Shown piece by piece: positions 58,193 to 64,000 of a DNA stretch of 64,000 nucleotides. The notes under the pieces were generated by a model that had not been told where the DNA came from, searched no databases, and was given only the letters and a program-made list of their open reading frames with translations. Position 1 is the stretch's first letter. Every line of letters starts with the position of its first letter. A program made the translations under genes and the position numbers. The stretch is taken from positions 2,728,001 through 2,792,000 of the forward strand of contig NZ_JBGBPY010000001.1 in assembly GCF_041107455.1 (NCBI RefSeq), written 5' to 3'. The DNA comes from Rhodanobacter humi (GTDB taxonomy: Bacteria; Pseudomonadota; Gammaproteobacteria; Xanthomonadales; Rhodanobacteraceae).

Positions 58193-58268
58193 TGGTGCCG
58201 GCACCCGGATTCGAACTGGGGACCTACTGATTACAAATCAGTTGCTCTACCAACTGAGCTATGCCGGC
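58193..58268 (-). tRNA. tRNA-Thr (anticodon TGT), hybrid restored by the integrated element
   Basis: A 76-nt tRNA on the minus strand with acceptor GCCGGCA/TGCCGGC, D-arm AGCTCAGTTGGTAGAGC, anticodon stem-loop CTGATTTGTAATCAG with anticodon TGT, T-arm CCCAGTTCGAATCCGGG, and encoded CCA. The T-stem has an A-C mismatch at its fourth pair, not present in the displaced original half at 45029-45070. The 5' half is chromosomal and the 3' half comes from the element. Confidence 0.95.
58221..58237. other. attR core (17-bp direct repeat) inside tRNA-Thr
   Basis: GACCTACTGATTACAAA, identical to 45054-45070. It covers part of the anticodon stem-loop and variable region of the tRNA. Confidence 0.92.
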
Positions 58269-58296
58269 GTGGGGCGGGATTCTAGCAGGGGTGGCT

Positions 58297-58977
58297 TCAA
58301 AAACAGCTGGTGCTGTGCGAGCCCACGCCGTCGGTGCGGATGCGGCTGCGCCAGTCGAAGCCGCCGCGGTCGGCCACCAGGTCGAGCCAGTATTGCGGCA
58401 CGCTTTCGGTGCGCTCGGTGATGCGGGCGGGGAAGCCGGCGGCGGTCACGTCGTTGCGGCGCTTGCGCGCGTTGTCCTGGTCCCTGAACAGGCCCAGCGA
58501 GATTGTGTTGGGCTGGTCGCCGCCGCCCACCACGAAATAATCCTTGAGGCCGCGCGCGGCGAGCTGGCGGGTCAGCGCCAGCGCCTGCGCGCGGCTGCCC
58601 GGTGCGGGCAGGTAGACCCACCAGCTGTGCGACTGGGCGACCTGTTCCTGGCGCGAGCGCATGCGCCGGGTGAGCGGGGTCAGTGCGCTGCGGGCCTGCT
58701 GCAGGTCGTGTGGCGTGGCGAACGGCCCCAGCGTGAGGCAGCGCAGCTCGGCGGGCGCATTCGCATCGGCCGCGACGGGCGCAGGCGCCGGCGCGGCGAC
58801 GCTGTCGGCGACCGTCGCGGTGGTCGTCGGCGCGGGCAGTTCGGAGAGCAGGTGCAGTTCCGGCACGCCCGGATCGGTGGCCGGCGGCACGTGCGCGTAC
58901 GGCTGGCCGAGCAGCAGCCAGGCGGCGGCCACGATGTTGAGCATGATCAGCAGCACGAACAGCAATCGCAGGAACAT
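58297..58977 (-). CDS. SPOR-domain protein
   Basis: A 226-aa inner-membrane protein. One N-terminal TM helix (FLRLLFVLLIMLNIVAAAWL, about 2-21) is followed by a Pro/Ala linker and a SPOR-like domain (about 100-210: CLTLGPFATPHDLQQARSAL, WVYLPAPGSRAQALALTRQL, ISLGLFRDQDNARKRRNDV). SPOR domains bind denuded septal peptidoglycan. It lies downstream of birA-coaX in the same direction. ATG 58977 follows GGGGGATCG. Confidence 0.85.
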   Translation of the reverse strand: MFLRLLFVLLIMLNIVAAAWLLLGQPYAHVPPATDPGVPELHLLSELPAPTTTATVADSVAAPAPAPVAADANAPAELRCLTLGPFATPHDLQQARSALTPLTRRMRSRQEQVAQSHSWWVYLPAPGSRAQALALTRQLAARGLKDYFVVGGGDQPNTISLGLFRDQDNARKRRNDVTAAGFPARITERTESVPQYWLDLVADRGGFDWRSRIRTDGVGSHSTSCF

Positions 58978-59016
58978 CGATCCCCCGTCAGGAAAGACTC
59001 GGACAAGCCATATTGA

Positions 59017-59093
59017 CGTCATGCCCGCGCAAGCGGGCATCCATTGACCGGTCATTTGGATTCCCGCTTGCGCGGGAATGACGACGAGGCGGA
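59017..59093. repeat. Inverted CGTCAT(T/G)CCCGCG-type repeat pair
   Basis: CGTCATGCCCGCGCAAGCGG and the inverted CCGCTTGCGCGGGAATGACG flank a short spacer between coaX and the SPOR gene. Same family as 31881-31960. Confidence 0.7.
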
Positions 59094-59100
59094 GCGTCGC

Positions 59101-59841
59101 TCATTGTGCCGCGGCCCACACCGCCAAACCGTGCAGCACGCTGTCGTGCGCGAGTTGCGCCGGCGCGGCGAGCAGGGGCAGCAGCGCCTCCGCGTCGCCG
59201 CCGCCGAGGCGCAACGCGGGCGCGCCACCCAGCGCCGGCGCCATGCGCGCCGCGAAGCGCTCGATCAGCGCCGCCGCCGCCAGCCAGCAGCCGGAAGCCA
59301 CCGCGTCGGCGGTATTGTCCGCCGCCTCGACGATCGTGCCCGCCTGCGCGGGCCGTACCTGCGCGGTGGCGCCGAGCAGGGATTGCTGCATCAGCCGCGG
59401 TCCCGGCGCGATCAGGCCGCCGAGATGGCGGCCGTCGGTGGCCAGCGCGTCCAGCGTGAGCGCGGTGCCCACGCCCGCCAGCACGCAGGGCGCGAGGCCG
59501 TCGGCGCGGGCGGCGACCATCGCGAGGAAGCGGTCCACGCCCAGCTTTTGCGGTTCGGCGTAGGCGTTGCGCACGCCACAGGCTTCGGCGGGCGTGCGCA
59601 GCCAGCGCGGCTCGCGCCCGAACGCGGCGGCGACGCTGGCGGCGACCTGCGCCTCGCGTGGCGCGTCGACGACCGAGGCGCCGAATACCGCCGCCGGCTG
59701 CGGCAGGGACGACCACGCTTCGGCGAGTGCATCCGCCACGTTCTCGTTCCACGCCACCGCGCCGTTCGCGCGCCAGTCGTCGCCGTCGCGCAGCGCCCAT
59801 TTCAGCCGGGTGTTGCCGAGATCGAGCAGAAGCCGCCTCAT
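59101..59841 (-). CDS. coaX: Type III pantothenate kinase
   Basis: A 246-aa ASKHA-fold kinase for the first step of CoA synthesis, of the type insensitive to CoA feedback. Motifs are LLLDLGNTRLKWALRDGDDW (about 4-23, phosphate loop), GVDRFLAMVAARADGL (about 100-115, pantothenate site), and AGVGTALTLDALATDGRHLG, GGLIAPGPRLMQQSLL (about 122-155). Length fits the family. Its ATG overlaps the birA stop (ATGA). Confidence 0.95.
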   Translation of the reverse strand: MRRLLLDLGNTRLKWALRDGDDWRANGAVAWNENVADALAEAWSSLPQPAAVFGASVVDAPREAQVAASVAAAFGREPRWLRTPAEACGVRNAYAEPQKLGVDRFLAMVAARADGLAPCVLAGVGTALTLDALATDGRHLGGLIAPGPRLMQQSLLGATAQVRPAQAGTIVEAADNTADAVASGCWLAAAALIERFAARMAPALGGAPALRLGGGDAEALLPLLAAPAQLAHDSVLHGLAVWAAAQ

Positions 59842-60827
59842 GCGCGGCGCACCGTGATGTCGGCGCTGTCGATGCGCTGCAGTTCGCCATCGGGCAGGCG
59901 CAGCAGCAGGGCGCCGCGGCCGTCCACGCCGGCGCCGATGCCGTCGCGTGTGCCGCCGGCGCCGCTGAGCCGCAGCGGCCGGTCACGCAGCAAGTCGTGG
60001 CGAGCGTACTCGTCGGCGAAGGCGGCAAAGCCGTCGCGCTCGAATTGCGCGAGACCCGCGGCCAGCGCGGCGATCAGCGCGGCCGCCGTGCGGTTGCGGT
60101 CCGGTGGCGTGCCGCCGGCCAGGGTGGCGAGATCGCAGGCTGGCTGGCCGGCCTGTGCACGCAACGCGTCGGTGAGGCGCAGATTGAGGCCGATGCCGAT
60201 GATGGCAGCGCACGGTCCCTGGTATTCGCCGCTGAGCTCGACCAGGATGCCGGCCAGCTTGCCGGGCGCGTGGCCGGGCGCGGCGGCCAGCACGTCGTTC
60301 GGCCATTTCAGGCCCGCGCCGGCGATGCCCAGCGCTTCCAGCGTGCGCAGCACGATGACGCCGAGCGCCAGCGACAGCCCGGACAGTGCGGCGAAGCCGG
60401 TGTCGAAGCGTTTCAGGCAGGACAGGTAGAGGTTCAGGCCCGGCGGCGACAGCCAGGTGCGACCACGGCGGCCGCGGCCGGCGCTCTGCGTTTCGGCCAG
60501 CACCATGGCGAGATCCGGCACCGCGGCGCCGCGGCGCTGCAGCTCGCTGGAGGTGGAGTCCAGCTCCCAGTGCACCTCCAGCGCGCCCAGCCGCTTGGCG
60601 ACGGTGGCGGGCAGGGCGGCGCGGATGCGCGCGGCGTCCAGCAGCTGGATCGACCAGGGCAGGCGGTAGCCGCCCGCGCCGCCGGCCTCGATCGGCACGC
60701 CGCGCGCACGCAGCGCCTCGATCTGTTTCCATATCGCGGCGCGGGTCACGCCGGCGTTGGCGGCCAGTTCGACGCCGGACAGCGGATTGCCCGCGGCCAG
60801 CTCGGCCAGCAGTTCGGCAGGCTGCAT
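59838..60827 (-). CDS. birA: Biotin-[acetyl-CoA-carboxylase] ligase/biotin operon repressor
   Basis: A 329-aa bifunctional protein. A winged helix at about 3-60 (LLAELAAGNPLSGVELAANA, AGVTRAAIWKQIEALRARGV) gives DNA binding. The ligase domain (about 80-260) has the biotinyl-AMP loop ETQSAGRGRRGRTWLSPPGL and GLKWPNDVLAAAPGHAPGKL with the catalytic Lys region GKLAGILVELSGE. A C-terminal SH3-like domain follows. It attaches biotin to the carboxylase carrier and probably represses biotin genes. It is the first gene of birA-coaX. Confidence 0.95.
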   Translation of the reverse strand: MQPAELLAELAAGNPLSGVELAANAGVTRAAIWKQIEALRARGVPIEAGGAGGYRLPWSIQLLDAARIRAALPATVAKRLGALEVHWELDSTSSELQRRGAAVPDLAMVLAETQSAGRGRRGRTWLSPPGLNLYLSCLKRFDTGFAALSGLSLALGVIVLRTLEALGIAGAGLKWPNDVLAAAPGHAPGKLAGILVELSGEYQGPCAAIIGIGLNLRLTDALRAQAGQPACDLATLAGGTPPDRNRTAAALIAALAAGLAQFERDGFAAFADEYARHDLLRDRPLRLSGAGGTRDGIGAGVDGRGALLLRLPDGELQRIDSADITVRRA

Positions 60828-61009
60828 CAGCGGGCCGCCCGGAAGCCGGTCGGGGCGGCGATGGCGCGGCGGCGGCAGGAAAGAGGGGAAGTCACACGCA
60901 TCCGGCGGATTCTAGCCGGGCGCCACAGCCGGCGGCAGTGGCACTGGCAGCGCTGGCGCATTTCTGAGACCATCGACGGCCTCGCTTGTGGATCAAGGGG
61001 TTGCATGCC

Positions 61010-61360
61010 ATGAGTGCCAGACACTGGATGATCGGTTGCCTGATCGGCCTGGCCGGCATGGGCAGCGCCATGGCGACGGACATGGATGCCCGTGACATCA
61101 CCGCCGGCAGCCACGGCGCCGCCGACAGCAACGCCCGCGACGCCGGCAGCACCAGTGGCGGTGATGCGCTGGGCCTCAACCGCGATTGCCCCTCCTCGTC
61201 CCGGCACGGCAGCGACACCAGTGATGCCAGCGACACCGACATCCGCGGCAGCGGCGGCGCGGCCGGCGGCAGCGAACACGGCGGCCGCATCTCCGCCCCC
61301 ACCAGCGCACGGCCGGCCACCCTGGGCTGGCAGTCGCTGTTGCCCGGTTCGATCCAGTAG
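61010..61360 (+). CDS. Secreted Ser/Gly/Asp-rich low-complexity protein
   Basis: A 116-aa protein from ATG 61010 (MSARHWMIG). A signal peptide (about 1-22, ending SAMA) precedes a Gly/Ser/Asp/Ala-rich, probably disordered region, the motif GLNRDCPSSSRHG, and a hydrophobic end TLGWQSLLPGSIQ. I recall similar C-termini in short exported xanthomonad proteins, but no function. Its TAG stop is the GTAG head of a REP element. Confidence 0.65.
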   Translation: MSARHWMIGCLIGLAGMGSAMATDMDARDITAGSHGAADSNARDAGSTSGGDALGLNRDCPSSSRHGSDTSDASDTDIRGSGGAAGGSEHGGRISAPTSARPATLGWQSLLPGSIQ

Positions 61361-61479
61361 GAGCGGCGCAGGGAACGGCGTAGGAGCGGCGTAGGAGCGG
61401 CTTCAGCCGCGATTCCTGCTACCACCGTCCCGCCGCCCAGTCGCGGTTTGAAGCCAGTCGCGGCTGAAGCCGCTCCTAC
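61357..61479. repeat. REP cluster (several GTAG units) between convergent genes
   Basis: Starting at GTAGGAGCGGCGC (61357) and two further GTAGGAGCGGC copies, the last with the full GCGGCTTCAGCCGC palindrome, then inverted copies ending CCGCTCCTAC (61479). The left GTAG gives the stop of the rightward secreted protein; the right one gives the stop of the leftward sensor kinase. Confidence 0.85.
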
Positions 61480-62903
61480 TCTGGCGGCAATTTCACGCTG
61501 AAGCGCGCCCCGCCCAGGTCGGGCGAACGATCCACCGTCAACTCGCCGCGGTAGGCGCGCACGATGTCCTGCACGATGGACAGGCCGATGCCGTGGCCCT
61601 GCACGCGCTCGTCGCCGCGCACGCCGCGTTGCAGCACCTTCTCGATCTTGTCCGCGGCGATGCCGGGGCCGTCGTCTTCCACGCTGATCAGCAGGCCGGG
61701 GCGGCCGCGGCCGGGCTGCGGCTGCTTCTGCACCACCAGCAGCACGTGGTGGCGCGTCCACTTGAACGCGTTTTCCAGCAGGTTGCCCATCAGCTCCAGC
61801 AGGTCGTTCAGCTCGCCGTGGAAGGAGGCGCCGTCGGCGATGTCGAATTCGCACAGCACGTTCTTCGCGGCGTAGACCTTCTCCAGGCTCTGCACCAGGT
61901 CCTCGGCGTGGCTGGCGATCGGCACCGCGATGGCGAAGGTCTGCCGGCCCGAGGTGGCGGCGCGCGCCAACTGGTAGGCGACCAGCTCGTCCATGCGACG
62001 CACCTGGTCGAGCACGCCGCGGCGGGTGGGTTCGTCGCTGGCCGATTCCAGCTGCGAGCGGATCACCGCCAGCGGCGTCTTCAGGCTGTGCGCGAGGTCG
62101 GCGAGGGTGTGGCGGTAGCGCGTGCGCTGTTCGCGCTCGCTGTCGATGAAGGCGTTGATGCGCTCGGTGAGGCCGGTCAGCTCCAGCGGATACTGGCTGT
62201 CCAGATGGTCACTGTCGCCGCGCTCGACCTGGCTCATCTCGCTGGCCACTTTGCGCAGCGGGGTGAGGCTCCAGCGCAGCAGCAGCAGCTGCAGCACGAT
62301 CAGCATCACGCCCAGCACCGACAGCCACAGCGCCAGCGTGCGCCGGTACACCGCGTTCTCGCCTTCGAGCTGCTGCTCGGTCTGCGCCACCATGATGGTG
62401 GCGGGGGTGGACTTGCGGCCCGGGAAGTCGAACGCCACGCCGATCGCGTAGTAGTAGAGCCGGCCCATGCGGGTCTCGACGGGGCCGGTGAATACCTGCT
62501 CGCCCGTTGGCAGCGGCTTGAGGAAGCGGAAGTCGTGGCCGATCGCCGAGGTGGATTCCCAGTGGTAGCCGTCCGGCCCGAGGATCACCGCATACAGGCC
62601 GGAGCCGGGCTGGGAGAACTTCTGCGGCGGCGAGTCGGGCGGCAGCAGGCGGCCGTCGCGGTTGGCGTCGGTGTGGGTGATGATGTCGGTGATCGCGGCG
62701 TCGCGCAGCTGGCCCTGCAGGTTGTTCAGCGCACTCTGCTGCTTGGTGACGGACATGACCACGCCGACCAGGCCAAGGAAGGCGGCCAGCACGAAACCGG
62801 TGGTGATGGCCGAGCGCGCCGCCAGCGAAAGCGGGCGGCGCGCCGCGGGTTCACTCGTCGTCGCCGTCGGTGCGGGGGATGGCAAAGCGGTATCCGCGTC
62901 CAC
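61476..62903 (-). CDS. phoQ: Sensor histidine kinase, PhoQ-like
   Basis: A 475-aa sensor. TM1 lies at about 30-51, a periplasmic domain at about 52-185 (THTDANRDGRLLPPDSPPQK; acidic and Ser/Pro-rich), and TM2 at about 187-208. HAMP follows (LTPLRKVASEMSQVERGDSD), then the H box DLAHSLKTPLAVIRSQLESA (about 265-284, phosphorylated His), N box GNLLENAFKWTRHHVLLVV, and G boxes EDDGPGI and GHGIGLSIV. It is paired with the PhoP-like regulator; its start is GTG 62903, overlapping the regulator by 53 bp. PhoQ in relatives senses Mg2+ and peptides. The stop is REP-derived. Confidence 0.88.
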   Translation of the reverse strand: MDADTALPSPAPTATTSEPAARRPLSLAARSAITTGFVLAAFLGLVGVVMSVTKQQSALNNLQGQLRDAAITDIITHTDANRDGRLLPPDSPPQKFSQPGSGLYAVILGPDGYHWESTSAIGHDFRFLKPLPTGEQVFTGPVETRMGRLYYYAIGVAFDFPGRKSTPATIMVAQTEQQLEGENAVYRRTLALWLSVLGVMLIVLQLLLLRWSLTPLRKVASEMSQVERGDSDHLDSQYPLELTGLTERINAFIDSEREQRTRYRHTLADLAHSLKTPLAVIRSQLESASDEPTRRGVLDQVRRMDELVAYQLARAATSGRQTFAIAVPIASHAEDLVQSLEKVYAAKNVLCEFDIADGASFHGELNDLLELMGNLLENAFKWTRHHVLLVVQKQPQPGRGRPGLLISVEDDGPGIAADKIEKVLQRGVRGDERVQGHGIGLSIVQDIVRAYRGELTVDRSPDLGGARFSVKLPPE

Positions 62904-63543
62904 GCACGGTCTCGATGGGCTTGAGGGCGCCTTCCGGGTCCAGCTTGCGGCGCAGGCGGCCGATGAAGACTTCCAGCACGTTGGAATCGCGGTCGAAGTC
63001 CTGCTGGTAGATGTGCTCGGTGAGGTCGGCCTTGGAGACCAGTTCGCCGGCGTGCAGCATCAGGTATTCCAGCACCTTGTACTCGTAGCTGGTGAGGTCG
63101 ACGATCTTGCCTTCCACCGTCACCGTCTGCGCGGTGGTGTCGAGCTTGATCGGGCCGCAGGCCAGCACCGGCTTGGACCAGCCGCTGGCGCGGCGCACCA
63201 GCGCGTTGATGCGCGCCAGCAGTTCCTCGACGTGGAACGGCTTGACCAGGTAGTCGTCCGCGCCCTGCTTGAGGCCTTCCACCTTGTCCTGCCAGCCGCC
63301 GCGCGCGGTGAGGATCAGCACCGGGTAGCGCTGGCCGTGCTCGCGCAGCGCCTTGATCAGCTCCATGCCGGACATCTTCGGCAGGCCCAGGTCGATGATG
63401 GCGAGATCGAACGGCACCTCGCGGCCGAGGTAGAGCGCCTCTTCGCCGTCCTGCGCCGCGTCGACGGCGAAGCCGTCGCGCTTCAGTCGTGCCGCCAGCG
63501 TCTCGCGCAGCGGGGCCTCGTCTTCCACCAAGAGGATGCGCAT
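62851..63543 (-). CDS. phoP: OmpR/PhoB-type response regulator, PhoP-like
   Basis: A 230-aa regulator. The receiver domain has ILLVEDEAPLRETLAARLKR (acidic pocket), phospho-acceptor Asp in FDLAIIDLGLPKMSGMELIK (about 51), Thr in LILTARGGWQDK and Lys in DDYLVKPFHVEELL. The winged-helix output domain ends with SYEYKVLEYLMLHAGELVSK and VEVFIGRLRRKLD-like recognition helix. It forms an operon with the kinase and the PepSY gene. ATG 63543 overlaps the PepSY stop. Confidence 0.92.
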   Translation of the reverse strand: MRILLVEDEAPLRETLAARLKRDGFAVDAAQDGEEALYLGREVPFDLAIIDLGLPKMSGMELIKALREHGQRYPVLILTARGGWQDKVEGLKQGADDYLVKPFHVEELLARINALVRRASGWSKPVLACGPIKLDTTAQTVTVEGKIVDLTSYEYKVLEYLMLHAGELVSKADLTEHIYQQDFDRDSNVLEVFIGRLRRKLDPEGALKPIETVRGRGYRFAIPRTDGDDE

Positions 63544-63881
63544 CAGTGTTTCTCCTTGCCGCCGGGACGCCGGGCGGGCGGGTTGCGGGTTGACGGGGAG
63601 GTTGGCCGGATACTGTCGCCGCCACTGGCGGGTATCGTCATCACCCGCACGTGGCCCTGTGGCGTGAGCACCTTGACGCGGTACTCGGTGCGGCGGTCCC
63701 GGCGCACCGAGTCGGCCGACAGCACCTGGCCGCTGGTTTCCTGCTGTGCCCGGCTCACGGCCTCGCCGAGGCTGAGGTCCTTGGGCTTGGCCTGCGCCCA
63801 TGCCGCCGGGCTCGCGCCCAGCGTCAGCGTCAGCGCCAGCGGCGCGAACAGCGGGAGGATTCGATGGGCCTTCATAGCCAT
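63543..63881 (-). CDS. Exported PepSY-domain protein
   Basis: A 112-aa periplasmic protein. A signal peptide (about 1-30, ending AWAQA) is followed by a PepSY-like domain (LSLGEAVSRAQQETSGQVLS, RDRRTEYRVKVLTPQGHVRV) and a Pro/Arg-rich tail. PepSY proteins often modulate proteases or kinases. Located first in the PepSY-phoP-phoQ operon, it may modulate the PhoQ-like kinase; this is inference. ATG 63881 or 63875. Confidence 0.82.
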   Translation of the reverse strand: MAMKAHRILPLFAPLALTLTLGASPAAWAQAKPKDLSLGEAVSRAQQETSGQVLSADSVRRDRRTEYRVKVLTPQGHVRVMTIPASGGDSIRPTSPSTRNPPARRPGGKEKH

Positions 63882-63957
63882 GCTTCGACCACGATCTGTC
63901 TCTGGCCGTTCAGTTTGGGCGAGCAGGGCTGAATAGTGACCGGACGGGCGACCGCTG

Positions 63958-64000
63958 TCACGCCACCGCCCCCAACGGGGCCATGGCTTGCTCGATCAGC
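63958..64000 (-). CDS. Possible C-terminal end of a leftward gene cut by the window edge
   Basis: The minus-strand frame reads LIEQAMAPLGAVA followed by TGA at 63958-63960. Thirteen residues are too few for assignment, but the strong codon bias and spacing upstream of the PepSY gene make a real gene end likely. Confidence 0.3.
   Translation of the reverse strand, partial: LIEQAMAPLGAVA

Larger units (their letters stand above)
45054..58237. mobile_element. 13.2-kb tRNA-Thr-integrated phage-satellite-like element
   Basis: The element lies between 17-bp direct repeats (GACCTACTGATTACAAA) at 45054-45070 and 58221-58237. It has a tyrosine integrase at the left end, AlpA regulator, prim-pol/helicase, iteron array, coiled-coil and scaffold-like proteins, small terminase, several virion-like small proteins, a 467-aa possible ejection protein, and right-end cargo. 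It lacks large terminase, portal, major capsid and tail genes, so it cannot form particles alone. Average GC and codon use look lower than in flanking housekeeping genes. The logic is that of P4/PICI satellites, but the gene set is not one I recognise. A decayed prophage is the main alternative. Confidence 0.85.

Noticed and set aside
4137-61479. REP repeats as a CRISPR array
   Set aside because: Copies are dispersed, inverted and irregularly spaced, with no spacers or cas genes.

Overview
This 64 kb window is chromosomal DNA from a high-GC gammaproteobacterium of the order Lysobacterales (Xanthomonadales), most likely the family Rhodanobacteraceae or a close relative. The evidence is the gene content (split class II ribonucleotide reductase, homogentisate pathway, PhoPQ/PepSY, POT transporter, KirBac channel) and the many dispersed GTAG-type REP repeats (GTAGGAGCGGCTTCAGCCGC), which are typical of Stenotrophomonas, Xanthomonas and relatives. 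No rRNA operon or CRISPR array is visible.

Layout. 1-5.6 kb: leftward peptidases (partial M1, M17), a HAD phosphatase, a PstS-LysM fusion and a Do-type protease. 5.9-9.7 kb: class II ribonucleotide reductase split into NrdJa and NrdJb, with a histone-H1-like gene between them. 9.9-15.3 kb: a DUF6680 gene, a 7TM sensor without an output domain, two Hsp20 genes, and a serine hydrolase whose 5' end is overrun by a 268-bp MITE-like element. 15.6-29.6 kb: housekeeping and small accessory genes (Skp/OmpH, RBBP9-like hydrolase, M14 peptidase, YCII, META/DUF4377, HAD, PIN, KirBac, PncA, cardiolipin synthase, FAD protein plus a CDO-like cupin, TonB, hemolysin III, DUF456, YehS). 29.6-30.5 kb: a gene-free composite repeat. 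30.5-34.1 kb: 2-oxoacid dehydrogenase E1a-E1b-E2, divergent from tryptophan 2,3-dioxygenase. 35.4-42.3 kb: a peptide transporter, then marR, hppD, a DUF559 cassette, hmgA and fah (tyrosine to homogentisate to fumarate/acetoacetate). 42.3-45 kb: trpS with a C-terminal extension, and arginase.

45,054-58,237 is a 13.2-kb integrated element, bounded by 17-bp direct repeats derived from a tRNA-Thr(TGT) gene. It carries a tyrosine integrase, an AlpA-type regulator, a primase-polymerase/helicase followed by a dense GCGGAAAA iteron array (candidate origin), a late-like module (coiled-coil protein, scaffold-like protein, small terminase, small virion-like proteins, a 467-aa possible ejection protein, two tiny single-TM proteins), and a right-end cargo zone with a retropepsin-like protease overlapping a DUF5678-like gene. 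It has no portal, large terminase, major capsid or tail genes. I read it as a phage satellite, P4/PICI-like in logic but with its own small terminase and a possible scaffold. This is the most novel system in the window.

58.2-64 kb: the intact tRNA-Thr, a SPOR protein, coaX and birA, a secreted low-complexity protein, and a PhoQ/PhoP-like two-component system with a PepSY protein. Repeats shape gene ends across the window: four genes use the TAG of a REP GTAG head as their stop codon, and one REP is translated inside nrdJb.
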